Positions 45,641-55,084 are shown, counted from the stretch's first letter. The stretch is DNA of 64,000 nt from Acinetobacter sp. CFCC 10889 (GCF_003268395.1 NZ_LQXQ01000002.1:1-64000); one strand, 5' to 3'. The notes: a model not told the origin generated them from the sequence alone. A program made the numbers and translations.

Positions 45641-46921
45641 TTAACTTTTATTTTTTACATATTCCATGATAACTCGCTTGGTTTCTTCAATAACTTTAAA
45701 TCTTTCCTGATTATCTACACGATTTTCATTAAAGTTTGTAAATACTTTGTCTAAAGTTTTTTTATATTTTTCATCTATTTTAGTATACATAGACAGTTTA
45801 TATAGACTATTAATTAAACCGACATTAACACGATCAACAACACCGCCATTTTCAACAAGCTCCAAGTCTTTATAAAAAATTCCTTTCGGATGAAAAACTA
45901 ATTCTGCCAGATCATGAATATCTGTAATACTTGAATATGTATTTAAAGAAATATTCAGTTGTTCTAAAAATAATGAAAATAAATTCATTTCATTTTTTTC
46001 TAAAATAAAACGTTCGAGTTTTTTTCTTTCAGGATAATTTTCTAAGGAAGATAAATTGTTCGACCAAAGAGACATATTAAAACTATTATTCTTTATTGGA
46101 TAGGATTTTATAGAAAATTCATTATTTTTTAATAAAACCTCCTCTTCCTGAGAGAGGAATAACTTGATAAAACTAAATCCATTATAAGCTATTCTTAAAT
46201 CAAAATATTCTCCTCTTTTATCATACTTAATATACACATCAAAATATTGTATAAGCTTTTCTAATTCTTTTTTAAAATAGATACCGTAATATTGTCCTCT
46301 AGCATCAAACTCTTTATCAATTTTTTCTACTTCAAATTGGCGACCAACAGGATGTTGCTGCATAAAAGCTAATACAATATCTTTCATTTCTGTGACATTT
46401 TGAGGCGTCGAATCTAATGTCACAGGTACGCTAGGGGCTTGAGCAGTCAACTCAGGATAAGAATTCAATATGGTATTAAATATGTGCTTTCTAGCGATTG
46501 AATCTGAAGGGATTAAATATCCATCCATTGTGCCATAAGCACATACACCTGATTGGTCTATAGCTTCATATAATGCTCGCTTAAATTCAGCACTGTCAGC
46601 ATTGGCAAGTGTATTTTCATCCTCAAATACTAAACATGGGCTGTTATTAAAATAGCCTTGTTGTTCTATAATCAAGTCTGATAAACCTTCAAAGTAAGCT
46701 TGATACTCGAGTTTATTTAAAGTTTGTATTATACAACTAAAAAATTTTTCAATATGTGGTGCTGGATGTTCTTTATCCTTATAAAGCTTATAAATTTTTT
46801 GTCTAATCACCATTTGCATAGTGTCGGGATCATTATGATCCAAATGCCGTAATGCATCATTCCATGCTTGATTGCTTAGATCAACTTCAGGTTCCCATAA
46901 ATAAAGTTCGTATGTTGCCAT
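45641..46921 (-). CDS. Unknown protein, MATYELYLWEPE paralogue family (copy 1)
   Basis: 426 residues of no recognised family. It is a clear paralogue of the next gene. Shared parts in order: MATYELYLWEPEVDL (1-15); EYQxYFEG (about 73-80); a central SxEFKRxLYExIxxSGxCAYxxMD motif (about 110-133), and EMKD..LAFMQQHPVGRQFEVE (about 180-205). The C-terminal part is lower in similarity and lysine-rich. No signal peptide or membrane segment, so it is probably cytosolic. The first 14 codons are identical at DNA level to the other copy. The DNA is visibly more AT-rich than ntrC or tal on either side, which suggests acquisition. Confidence 0.7.
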   Translation of the reverse strand: MATYELYLWEPEVDLSNQAWNDALRHLDHNDPDTMQMVIRQKIYKLYKDKEHPAPHIEKFFSCIIQTLNKLEYQAYFEGLSDLIIEQQGYFNNSPCLVFEDENTLANADSAEFKRALYEAIDQSGVCAYGTMDGYLIPSDSIARKHIFNTILNSYPELTAQAPSVPVTLDSTPQNVTEMKDIVLAFMQQHPVGRQFEVEKIDKEFDARGQYYGIYFKKELEKLIQYFDVYIKYDKRGEYFDLRIAYNGFSFIKLFLSQEEEVLLKNNEFSIKSYPIKNNSFNMSLWSNNLSSLENYPERKKLERFILEKNEMNLFSLFLEQLNISLNTYSSITDIHDLAELVFHPKGIFYKDLELVENGGVVDRVNVGLINSLYKLSMYTKIDEKYKKTLDKVFTNFNENRVDNQERFKVIEETKRVIMEYVKNKS

Positions 46922-46925
46922 TTTT
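46880..46925 (-). repeat. 46-bp exact repeat at the paralogue 5' end (copy 1)
   Basis: These 46 bases match 48342-48387 exactly. They cover the first 14 codons and the bases just before the ATG, while the rest of the two genes differs widely. Confidence 0.85.
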
Positions 46926-47006
46926 TATTTCTTCTCTATTTGTCTATAAATATTAAAAAATAAACTATTTAGATAGCTTATTTTCTATAAAAACTGCTCG
47001 TTTAGT

Positions 47007-48383
47007 TCAGAATACGGTAGGATTTACTAAATAGTCATTGAAGAAATTTACATCTCTAAATACTTCCTCCATTCTTTTTTTCTTTCTTTCTTTTACTGCT
47101 TCTGAAACAGTATCTGGATATTGATAATTTAAGGCGTATTCTTCTATTTTTTTTCTCTTTTCTGGGTAAATATTACCATAAGTAAATAATCGGTATGCCA
47201 ACTCTAATTGCTCATTACCAAAAGGACTGATTTCACGATTATAATAATCTGGTAAAATAAAATCATCTTCCACGCTAAAAATAGTCTTGTCAGAATAAAT
47301 ATACAAATCAACAAACTTTTTTATACTATCTATAGATGCAAATAGACTCAAACAAGCATCCAATTGTTCTAAAAAAACATTAAAGTATTGTGTATCTTTT
47401 TTGTCAAATATAAAACCTCTTATATCATGTCTAGCTCCATATTTATTTTCAAATTCTTGAACAAATTTTATAAAACCAAGATTAAAGTTAATGTTCATTG
47501 AATTAATGTTAATTTTTTCTGAATCTGAATCTGAATCTGAATCTGAATCTGAATCTGAATCTGAATCTGAATCTGAATCTGAATCTCTATATATGTCTTT
47601 ACGTCCATTAGAATAAAGAGCAAAAAAATCATATTTAAAAAAGAGAGGAGAGGCTCTTAATTGAAACTCTTCCCATTTTTTAGAATAGATCAAGTCAATA
47701 TTGAATTTTTGTTTAACCCCATTCCCACATATCCTTTTAAAGTATAAGCTATATCCTTTTTCTATTGTATTTAGTATTTTATTTTCTCCTTCTAGCTCAA
47801 AGTAACGACCCAAAGGATGTTGTTGTAAAAATAAAAACATCATCTCTCGCATTTCTTTTATATCTTTGGGAATATGTGCCAGACTATTTATTTTTTTAGA
47901 TTTTTTAACTACTTTTAATGGAGGATAAAGCTGAAGAGCATCTTTTAAAGCATTATCTCGAGTATATACGTCAGTATTACACAATAAGTCATCCATTGAG
48001 CTATATGCACAAATTCCTGAGTGCTCAATTGACTCATATAAAACTCTTTTAAACTCTTGACTTGTTTCATTACCAAGTAAATTTTCATCGTGCCATACAA
48101 TTCGTCTAGTACGTTTGACAACATCTAGATCATTTTCAATTCTTTGATCCATGCCCTCAAAATAATCCTGATATTCTGGTCGCTTGACCGCTTCATAAAG
48201 ATATTGAAAGAATTTAAGCAAGTGAGGTGCATCTGCCTCTATGTCCTCATGTTTATAATAGATCTCATTGCGTACTTCATACGCTATTTCAAAAGTATCC
48301 TCTGCATCCGCTAAAATTTTCTGCCATTGATCGTCTTCTAAATCAACTTCAGGTTCCCATAAATAAAGTTCGTATGTTGCCAT
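47007..48383 (-). CDS. Unknown protein with Asp-Ser tract, paralogue family (copy 2)
   Basis: 458 residues, paralogous to the gene at 45641 and 86 bp upstream of it on the same strand, so they may form an operon. It shares MATYELYLWEPEVDL, EYQDYFEG, SQEFKRVLYESIEHSGICAYSSMD and EMMFLFLQQHPLGRYFELEGE. Between the central and C-terminal parts it has eleven Asp-Ser pairs coded by an almost perfect hexanucleotide repeat; copy 1 lacks this. Outside the tract it looks globular and soluble. The C-terminus is basic (KERKKKRMEE). No family recognised; possible roles such as immunity or effector are guesses. Confidence 0.7.
   Translation of the reverse strand: MATYELYLWEPEVDLEDDQWQKILADAEDTFEIAYEVRNEIYYKHEDIEADAPHLLKFFQYLYEAVKRPEYQDYFEGMDQRIENDLDVVKRTRRIVWHDENLLGNETSQEFKRVLYESIEHSGICAYSSMDDLLCNTDVYTRDNALKDALQLYPPLKVVKKSKKINSLAHIPKDIKEMREMMFLFLQQHPLGRYFELEGENKILNTIEKGYSLYFKRICGNGVKQKFNIDLIYSKKWEEFQLRASPLFFKYDFFALYSNGRKDIYRDSDSDSDSDSDSDSDSDSDSDSEKININSMNINFNLGFIKFVQEFENKYGARHDIRGFIFDKKDTQYFNVFLEQLDACLSLFASIDSIKKFVDLYIYSDKTIFSVEDDFILPDYYNREISPFGNEQLELAYRLFTYGNIYPEKRKKIEEYALNYQYPDTVSEAVKERKKKRMEEVFRDVNFFNDYLVNPTVF
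47518..47586 (-). repeat. Hexanucleotide microsatellite (11.5 units) coding Asp-Ser repeats
   Basis: The unit GAATCT (plus strand) is repeated 11 times after a half unit. On the coding strand it reads GAT TCA, giving Asp-Ser. All units are identical by eye. Because the unit is six bases, slippage changes the length of the linker but not the reading frame. Confidence 0.95.
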
Positions 48384-48387
48384 TTTT
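48342..48387 (-). repeat. 46-bp exact repeat at the paralogue 5' end (copy 2)
   Basis: The second copy of the exact repeat described at 46880-46925, again covering the ATG and first 14 codons. Confidence 0.85.
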
Positions 48388-48567
48388 ATATGCTCATCAT
48401 GTGTGGAGTTGTTATAAATAAATGTTCAAAATTGCTGAAAGTGTATTGTAAATAATCAATATTTTTCTAAAGCAGAGTGTAATCCATCTTTATTCTAATT
48501 GTTAGTAAAATTAAAAATATCAGAATTTAAAGAAGTTTAAAATATGGCATCGGATTGTATGATGAAA

Positions 48568-48593
48568 AATAGAAAACTCGAAAGTTTTCTATT
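48568..48593 (-). terminator. Terminator of ntrC
   Basis: An 11-bp stem AATAGAAAACT / AGTTTTCTATT with a 4-nt loop; on the minus strand it is followed by TTTTTC. About 30 bp past the ntrC stop. Confidence 0.75.
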
Positions 48594-48621
48594 CTCCAAT
48601 TTAGTTCACTAAAACTGAATA

Positions 48622-50112
48622 TTACTCATTCACTGCTTTATTGCTTTCATCTTCTTCGTCATCATCCGCAGAGTCCATACCTAACTCTTTGAGTTTACGT
48701 GTCAAAGTGTTACGTCCCCAACCAAGTAACTCAGCAGCATGGCGTTTACGACCACGTGTTTGTTGTAATGCAGCATTAATCAAGGTGCGTTCAAACATCG
48801 GTGTGGCAATATCAAGCAATTTCATTTCGCCATTTTTCAACTTTTGAATTGCCCATTGTCCAAGTAACTCATCCCAATGATGTACGGCGATTCGATCAAT
48901 TCCACCTTGCGCTTTGTTTTGTTCATCGGCTTTATTGAGTGGGATTTGCTTCAACTCAGAAGGCAAGTCTTCAGGATAAACTTCACGTCCTGTGATCATC
49001 ACGGTGAGCCAACGACAGGTATTTTCCAATTGACGTACATTACCCGGCCAAGGCAGTTGTTTAATATAGTCTTGGGTTTCTTGACGTAATATTTTTGGGC
49101 TAACGCCAAGCTCTTTACCTGCACTGGCTAAAAAGTGCTGTGCAAGCATTGGAATATCTTCACTACGATGAGCAAGCTTTGGAATGTGAATGCGGATTAC
49201 ATTTAAACGGTGATATAAATCTTCACGGAAACGTCCATCATGAACGAGTTTTTCTAAATCTTGATGCGTTGCTGCCACGATACGAACATCAACACGCACA
49301 GGAATATGCCCACCTACACGGTAAAATTCACCATCAGCTAACACACGTAATAGACGAGTTTGTGTTTCAAAAGGCATATCACCGATTTCATCAAGGAAAA
49401 GTGTTCCGCCATTGGCTTGTTCAAAGCGTCCTTGACGTTGTGTGTTTGCCCCTGTAAAAGCACCTTTTTCATGTCCAAAAAGTTCGGTTTCGATTAAATC
49501 TTTGGGAATGGCTGCCATATTTAAGGCAATAAAAGGTTTACTGCTGCGTGGTGAATGGCGATGTAGCGCATGTGCAACAAGTTCTTTACCTGTGCCTGAT
49601 TCACCATTGATCAATACAGTAATGTGTGATTGCGATAAGCGTCCAATCGCGCGAAACACTTCTTGCATTGCAGGTGATTCACCAATGATTTCAGTGGAAT
49701 GAATCGGTGGTGCGCTCTTCGCTGATTCTTGTTGTTGTAATTTATTGATGTGCATAATGGCACGATTAACCAATGCCAGTGCTTCATCAATATCAAATGG
49801 TTTTGGAAGATACTCAAAAGCACCTGTTTGATAACTCGATACCGCAGATTCTAAGTCTGAATGTGCAGTCATGATGATCACAGGTAAGTCAGGAAAATTT
49901 CCTTTAACTTTGCCTAGAAATGTTAAGCCATCAATACCCGGCATGCGAATATCAGTCAGGATGACATCAGGTGTGTCCGTATTAAGCTGATCTAAAGCAG
50001 ATTGAGCTTCTTCAAAGCTTGTTACATCAAAACCTTCTTCTTTGAAAGTCTTTTCTAGTACCCAGCGCATTGCACGATCATCATCAATGACCCAGATTTT
50101 ATTTTGTGACAT
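48622..50112 (-). CDS. ntrC: Nitrogen response regulator NtrC
   Basis: 496 residues from the ATG at 50112, chosen for its GGGAG Shine-Dalgarno sequence and the MSQNKIWVIDDDRAMRWVLE start. Receiver domain with the phosphoacceptor Asp54 in VILTDIRMPG. AAA+ domain with Walker A GESGTGKELVAHALHRHS, the sigma-54 contact loop GAFTGA and Walker B GGTLFLDEIGDMP. C-terminal Fis-type helix-turn-helix RKRHAAELLGWGRNTLTRKLKELG. It activates sigma-54 promoters of nitrogen-scavenging genes when NtrB phosphorylates it. The start overlaps the ntrB end by 14 bp. Confidence 0.96.
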   Translation of the reverse strand: MSQNKIWVIDDDRAMRWVLEKTFKEEGFDVTSFEEAQSALDQLNTDTPDVILTDIRMPGIDGLTFLGKVKGNFPDLPVIIMTAHSDLESAVSSYQTGAFEYLPKPFDIDEALALVNRAIMHINKLQQQESAKSAPPIHSTEIIGESPAMQEVFRAIGRLSQSHITVLINGESGTGKELVAHALHRHSPRSSKPFIALNMAAIPKDLIETELFGHEKGAFTGANTQRQGRFEQANGGTLFLDEIGDMPFETQTRLLRVLADGEFYRVGGHIPVRVDVRIVAATHQDLEKLVHDGRFREDLYHRLNVIRIHIPKLAHRSEDIPMLAQHFLASAGKELGVSPKILRQETQDYIKQLPWPGNVRQLENTCRWLTVMITGREVYPEDLPSELKQIPLNKADEQNKAQGGIDRIAVHHWDELLGQWAIQKLKNGEMKLLDIATPMFERTLINAALQQTRGRKRHAAELLGWGRNTLTRKLKELGMDSADDDEEDESNKAVNE

Positions 50113-51208
50113 GGTGAGACTCCCAAGGTAAATATAAGCTAAATACGGTTTTGCTTGGAACAGATTGGCATTCAATCATTCCGTTATGTTGATGCATGAT
50201 ATTTTGTGCAATACTCAGTCCAAGACCTGTGCCTTTGGCACGTCCTGTAACCAGTGGGTAAAAAATAGATTCTAAAAGTTCTTGTGGAATACCTGGACCA
50301 TTGTCTTCAATATCGATACGAATTGCTGATTTATTGAGTACACCATTAATAGTAACAAGACGTTGAATACGGGTACGTAAAATCAACGCAGGCTGATGAT
50401 CGACAAAAAATTCTTTATTTTCAGTCATGGCTTGTACAGCATTGACACTGATATTCAGCATGACTTGAATCAGTTGATCACGATCTGCATAGACATCAGG
50501 TAGAGAGAGATCATAATCACGGGTAATTTTAATTTTCTTTTTGGTTTGGTTAATAATTAAAGCACGGACACGTTCAAGCGGTTCATGAATATTGACAGGC
50601 TCATAGCTTGGTAGTTGACGAGAGCCGAGCATAGTATCAGCAAGATTACGCAGACGATCCACTTCACTGATGATAATGTCAGTAAATTCACTATATTGTG
50701 GATCATTTAAACTTCGTGCAAGTAGTTGTGTTGCACCTCGAATTCCACCTAACGGATTTTTAATTTCATGTGCCACACCACGTACCAACTGGCGAGTGAT
50801 TTGATGTTGTTGAATCAGGTTTTCTTCTTTGGAAATTTTTAGCATCCGATCAATCGGATTAAGCTCAATCAGAAGTAGAGGGTGATAAGGCTTACCTGTA
50901 TTGAGCTGAGAAACAGAGTAGTCCACATGCATGTCTTTAAAGTTGACATTAATAATTGCTTCACGGCGAGTATAAGCTTGACCTGTGGCAATCGAATTTT
51001 GGAGTGCATCAAGCGTATTAAAGTTATCATTGGGCGCATGTAAAATATTAATAACAGGTTGACCTTTTGCCCGTAGTAAGCTGATATCGAATAAAGCTTC
51101 GCAAGATGAATTTAAATAAAAAATATTTAAGTCACAATCGACTAAAAGTATCGCGGTGGTTAAATTATCCACCAATAAACGATAATCAATGTTTGGGTGT
51201 TGATCCAT
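50099..51208 (-). CDS. ntrB: Nitrogen sensor kinase NtrB
   Basis: A 369-residue soluble histidine kinase, also called GlnL. It has an N-terminal PAS domain (NLTTAILLVDCDLNIFYLNSSCEALF), a dimerisation/phosphoacceptor helix with the His in RGVAHEIKNPLGGIRGA (about residue 147), and an ATPase domain with N box VNAVQAM, DNGPGIP and GTGLGLSIAQNIM. It phosphorylates NtrC under nitrogen limitation and is controlled by PII. glnA, which often precedes ntrBC, is not next to it here. Confidence 0.95.
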   Translation of the reverse strand: MDQHPNIDYRLLVDNLTTAILLVDCDLNIFYLNSSCEALFDISLLRAKGQPVINILHAPNDNFNTLDALQNSIATGQAYTRREAIINVNFKDMHVDYSVSQLNTGKPYHPLLLIELNPIDRMLKISKEENLIQQHQITRQLVRGVAHEIKNPLGGIRGATQLLARSLNDPQYSEFTDIIISEVDRLRNLADTMLGSRQLPSYEPVNIHEPLERVRALIINQTKKKIKITRDYDLSLPDVYADRDQLIQVMLNISVNAVQAMTENKEFFVDHQPALILRTRIQRLVTINGVLNKSAIRIDIEDNGPGIPQELLESIFYPLVTGRAKGTGLGLSIAQNIMHQHNGMIECQSVPSKTVFSLYLPWESHHVTK

Positions 51209-51571
51209 TAGCAGAACTTTCCTGTTTTAAAATAGCGCAATGGCATCTGAACCTGATGTATTGAATTCTCTAAAAAGACAATTCATTGTTGTTAAATCGA
51301 CCTGATATAAAGCAATAACTAAGCCAACTTTTCATATTTGTGCAGAATTTTAGAGCGCTCAATAAAATATGCGCACAAATTGCACTTTCCATCGGTTTGC
51401 ATGTCTTGTTTCATCATACTGGAAAAACAAAATGTTCTAAAATGGTGCAATTGCATTATTTGCAATTATTTATGGTTGTATTTTGGTGCATTATGCAAAG
51501 AGTGACTATTTCAACTATTTTTATCGCGAGAAAAGACATACAATACGCGCATTCTAGTGGAGCGCAGATTC
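51209..51571. promoter_or_regulatory. Divergent region ntrB / rimO with repeated TGGTGCA elements
   Basis: About 360 bp. Two similar elements, TGGTGCA-AT-TGCA (51443-51455) and TGGTGCA-TTA-TGCA (51484-51497), start 41 bp apart, and further TGCAC/TTGCA words lie around. NtrC sites contain the half-site GGTGCA, so these are candidate NtrC sites. No clear sigma-54 promoter is seen. An open frame across this stretch (51340-51615) runs into rimO and looks spurious. Confidence 0.35.
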
Positions 51572-52915
51572 ATGAAGTCCCCCAAAGTCGGTTTTGTTTC
51601 TTTAGGTTGTCCTAAGGCATTGGTAGATTCTGAACGAATTTTAACTCAGTTAAAGACTGAGGGTTATGATGTGGCATCGGATTATGACGGTGCTGATTTA
51701 GTTGTTGTAAATACCTGTGGTTTTATTGAATCTGCAGTACAAGAGTCTTTAGACGCCATCGGTGAAGCGATGAGTGCCAATGGTCGTGTGATTGTTACAG
51801 GCTGTTTGGGTAAAGATGAAGACAAAATTCGTGCAATGCACCCTAATGTTTTAAAAGTAACAGGGGCAGCCGCATATCAAGAAGTGATGGAAGCTGTACA
51901 TGAGTACGTTCCTGAGCCACCGAAGCACAATCCATTTATCGACCTTGTACCTGAACAAGGGATTCGCTTGACCCCAAAACATTATGCTTACTTAAAAATA
52001 TCAGAAGGTTGTAACCATCGTTGCACATTCTGCATTATTCCAAGTATGCGTGGTGATTTGGTGTCTCGTCCTGTTGGTTCGGTACTCAGTGAAGCACAGG
52101 CATTAAAAAAAGCAGGCGTAAAAGAAGTCTTGGTTATTTCTCAAGATACTTCAGCTTATGGCGTAGACACCAAATATAAGTTGGATTTTTGGAATGGTCA
52201 GCCTGTTAAAACCAAATTCTATGACATGTGTGAAGCACTCGGTCAGCTTGGGATTTGGGTGCGTTTACATTATGTCTATCCTTATCCACATGTCGATGCA
52301 GTCATTGATTTGATGGCACAAGGCAAAATCTTGCCTTATTTGGATATTCCTTTTCAGCATGCCAGTCCACGCATCTTGAAATTGATGAAGCGACCAGCGC
52401 ATAGCGAAAATACTTTAGAGCGTCTAAAGCTTTGGCGTGAAAAATGTCCTGACTTAGTGATTCGTTCAACCTTCGTGGTGGGTTTCCCCGGCGAAACTGA
52501 AGAAGATTTCCAAATGTTATTGGATTGGTTGCAAGAAGCCAAACTTGATCGTGTAGGTTGCTTTACCTATTCACCTGTTGAGGGTGCGACAGCAAACGAC
52601 TTGCCTGATCACGTGCCTGAAGAGATCAAGCAACAACGTTATGAACGTTTTATGGAAGTTCAGCAAGCGATTTCAGCAGCAAAATTGCAAAAACGTATTG
52701 GTCAGACTATGACTGTGTTGGTCGATGATTTGGAAGAGGAATTCCCAGTCGCTGTAGCACGTTCTTATGCAGATGCACCTGAAATTGATGGTAATGTTTT
52801 TGTTGAAGATATTGATAAGTCTTTGATCAAAGCAGGTGACTTGCTTGAAGTCGAAATTACCGATGCTGATGAATATGATCTATATGCAAAATTGATTCGC
52901 ATTCAATCCGCTTGA
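51572..52915 (+). CDS. rimO: Ribosomal protein S12 methylthiotransferase
   Basis: 447 residues from the ATG at 51572 ([21 protein letters not shown]), which has a GGAG upstream. An N-terminal UPF0004 domain ([29 protein letters not shown]) is followed by the radical-SAM domain with the three cluster cysteines in CNHRCTFC (147, 151, 154) and a C-terminal TRAM domain. It adds a methylthio group to Asp88 of ribosomal protein S12 with two iron-sulfur clusters. [20 protein letters not shown] is characteristic of RimO rather than MiaB. Confidence 0.95.
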   Translation: MKSPKVGFVSLGCPKALVDSERILTQLKTEGYDVASDYDGADLVVVNTCGFIESAVQESLDAIGEAMSANGRVIVTGCLGKDEDKIRAMHPNVLKVTGAAAYQEVMEAVHEYVPEPPKHNPFIDLVPEQGIRLTPKHYAYLKISEGCNHRCTFCIIPSMRGDLVSRPVGSVLSEAQALKKAGVKEVLVISQDTSAYGVDTKYKLDFWNGQPVKTKFYDMCEALGQLGIWVRLHYVYPYPHVDAVIDLMAQGKILPYLDIPFQHASPRILKLMKRPAHSENTLERLKLWREKCPDLVIRSTFVVGFPGETEEDFQMLLDWLQEAKLDRVGCFTYSPVEGATANDLPDHVPEEIKQQRYERFMEVQQAISAAKLQKRIGQTMTVLVDDLEEEFPVAVARSYADAPEIDGNVFVEDIDKSLIKAGDLLEVEITDADEYDLYAKLIRIQSA

Positions 52916-52962
52916 ACATTTGAAATTTTAAAATATTAAGTATAGAAATTGGAGTTTTGACA

Positions 52963-53691
52963 ATGTTAGATTCAAAAAAACCACGTTTTGAACGTATTTT
53001 ATTGAAATTATCAGGCGAGGCACTTGCTGGTAATAAAGACATGGGTATTGATGCGCAAGTTTTGGATCAAATGTCATTGTCAATTGCACATTTAGTTGGT
53101 CTTGGTGTGCAAGTTGGGATCGTGGTTGGTGGTGGTAATTTATATCGTGGCAGCCAATTGCAAAAAGATGGTCTTGTGGGGCGTGTAACAGGTGATCAAA
53201 TGGGTATGCTTGCAACCGTGATGAATGGTTTGGCATTACGTGATGCTTTGGTGCGCCGTAATATTAAAACTCGTTTGATGTCTGCATTACCGATCGGTGC
53301 AGTGGTTGAGTCTTACTCAAGCCGTGATGCGATTCGTCATTTGACTCAAGGTGAAGTGTGTGTGTTCGTTGCGGGAACAGGTAATCCATTCTTTACAACT
53401 GATACAGCAGCATGTTTACGTGGTATCGAAATCGAAGCGGATTTGATTTTGAAAGCAACCAAAGTGGACGGCGTGTATAACAAAGATCCAAGTAAATATG
53501 ATGATGCTGTGAAATATGAAGCACTGACGTTTGACCAAGTGTTGGATGAGAAGTTAGGTGTGATGGATTTAACGGCAATTTGTTTATGTCGTGACCATAA
53601 TGTGCCACTACAGGTGTTCGATATGAATAAAGCAGGTTCATTACTTTCTGTTGTGATGGGTGAAAAAGAAGGAACTCACGTTACAAATTAA
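52963..53691 (+). CDS. pyrH: UMP kinase
   Basis: 242 residues from the ATG at 52963, with GGAG eight bases upstream; the TTG at 52957 is less likely. It phosphorylates UMP to UDP with ATP in pyrimidine synthesis and is allosterically set by GTP and UTP. Amino-acid-kinase-fold marks: [65 protein letters not shown] and the [19 protein letters not shown] end. It is the first gene of the conserved pyrH-frr-uppS-cdsA-dxr-rseP-bamA cluster. Confidence 0.96.
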   Translation: MLDSKKPRFERILLKLSGEALAGNKDMGIDAQVLDQMSLSIAHLVGLGVQVGIVVGGGNLYRGSQLQKDGLVGRVTGDQMGMLATVMNGLALRDALVRRNIKTRLMSALPIGAVVESYSSRDAIRHLTQGEVCVFVAGTGNPFFTTDTAACLRGIEIEADLILKATKVDGVYNKDPSKYDDAVKYEALTFDQVLDEKLGVMDLTAICLCRDHNVPLQVFDMNKAGSLLSVVMGEKEGTHVTN

Positions 53692-53768
53692 TGTACGTGA
53701 GCCATAATACGCTTTATTCTGCTGCAATTTTAGTTATACAATTTAGATAAATAAGTAAGGAAGATCAT

Positions 53769-54323
53769 ATGATTAACGATCTTAAAAAAGATGCTGAAGA
53801 CCGTATGAACAAGTCACTTGACTCGTTAGAACATGGTTTTGCAAAGGTTCGTACTGGGCGTGCGCATCCATCGATCCTCAATGGTGTAATGGTTCCTTAC
53901 TACGGTTCTGATGTGCCATTAAACCAAGTTGCAAATATTGGTGTGGAAGATTCACGTACTTTATTGGTTCAGCCGTTTGAGCGTTCAATGGTCAATGCAA
54001 TCGATAAAGCGATTCGTGAATCAGACTTGGGTTTAAACCCAGTCACTGCGGATGCGATCCGTGTTCCGATGGCGGCATTGACTGAAGAAACACGTAAAGA
54101 CATGTTGAAAGTTGCACGTAATGAAGCTGAAAATGCTAAAGTTGCAATTCGTAACATTCGCCGTGATGTGCTGGGCGATATTAAATCATTATTGAAAGAT
54201 AAAGAAATTTCTGAAGATGATGAACGTCGTGCAGGCGATGATATTCAAAAAATCACGGATAAATTTGTTGCTGAAGTCGATAAGCGTTTAGCTGCAAAAG
54301 AAGCTGATTTGATGAAGGTCTAA
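53769..54323 (+). CDS. frr: Ribosome recycling factor
   Basis: A 184-residue ribosome recycling factor that splits post-termination ribosomes together with EF-G. It has the three-helix-bundle and beta/alpha/beta layout: helix 1 [37 protein letters not shown] with the key Arg in RTGRA; the middle domain [29 protein letters not shown] and the last two helices. SD AAGGAAG is right before the ATG. It follows pyrH by 77 bp in the standard order. Confidence 0.97.
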   Translation: MINDLKKDAEDRMNKSLDSLEHGFAKVRTGRAHPSILNGVMVPYYGSDVPLNQVANIGVEDSRTLLVQPFERSMVNAIDKAIRESDLGLNPVTADAIRVPMAALTEETRKDMLKVARNEAENAKVAIRNIRRDVLGDIKSLLKDKEISEDDERRAGDDIQKITDKFVAEVDKRLAAKEADLMKV

Positions 54324-54331
54324 AACTGATA

Positions 54332-55084
54332 ATGACCACATCTGAAGACAATCATCTTCCTCAACATGTTGCCATCATCATGGATGGCAACAATCGTTTT
54401 GCGAAAAAGAAACAATTGCAAAAAGGTGATGGACATCGTGAGGGTAAGAATGTTCTTGACCCGATCGTGGAGCATTGTCGTAAAGTAGGTGTGCAAGCAC
54501 TGACAATATTTGCATTTTCCAGTGAAAATTGGAATCGTCCGCAGTATGAAGTGGATTTGTTAATGAAATTGTTAGAAGAAACAATTCATGAGCAAATTCC
54601 TCGTATGGAAAAGTTTGAAATTTCTTTACGTTTTATTGGTGATCGTAGTCGGCTTTCTCCAGCGCTGAAAGAATTAATGTTGCATGCTGAACAAAGGACT
54701 GCTAAGTTCAGTCACATGACCTTAACAATTGCGATCAGTTATGGTGGTATGTGGGATATTGCGCATACTGCACAGAAAATAGCGCAATTGGTAAAAGATG
54801 AAAAAATTGATGTGAATCAGATTGACACTGAAATGTTTGGTCAAATGGTCAGTTTGGGTGATTTAGCACCTGTTGATCTATTGATTCGTACAGGCGGTGA
54901 TTTTCGTTTATCCAATTTTTTACTTTGGCAGGCTGCCTATGCTGAGTTGTATTTTACTCAGACATTATGGCCTGAATTTACTGTGAAAGAATTAGAATAT
55001 GCGTTTAATGTTTTTTCGGGTCGGGAACGACGTTTTGGGAAAACCTCTGAACAAATTCAACAAGAGCATATAGAGAATTTATAA
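54332..55084 (+). CDS. uppS: Undecaprenyl diphosphate synthase
   Basis: A 250-residue cis-prenyltransferase that makes undecaprenyl diphosphate, the lipid carrier for peptidoglycan and O-antigen. The catalytic Asp is D18 in AIIMDGNNRFAKKKQ; typical sequences have DGNGRWAK, so the G-to-N and W-to-F changes next to it are mild oddities. SSENWNRP, LTIAISYGGMWDI and DLLIRTGGDFRLSNFLLWQAAYAELYFT are all present. It begins 8 bp after frr and its last base overlaps the cdsA start. Confidence 0.95.
   Translation: MTTSEDNHLPQHVAIIMDGNNRFAKKKQLQKGDGHREGKNVLDPIVEHCRKVGVQALTIFAFSSENWNRPQYEVDLLMKLLEETIHEQIPRMEKFEISLRFIGDRSRLSPALKELMLHAEQRTAKFSHMTLTIAISYGGMWDIAHTAQKIAQLVKDEKIDVNQIDTEMFGQMVSLGDLAPVDLLIRTGGDFRLSNFLLWQAAYAELYFTQTLWPEFTVKELEYAFNVFSGRERRFGKTSEQIQQEHIENL

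Noticed and set aside
47518-47586. CRISPR-like array
   Set aside because: The repeats are contiguous six-base units without spacers and lie in a coding frame.
51340-51615. 91-codon open frame upstream of rimO
   Set aside because: It overlaps the rimO start in another frame, has no Shine-Dalgarno sequence or protein-like pattern, and sits in the ntrB/rimO regulatory region.
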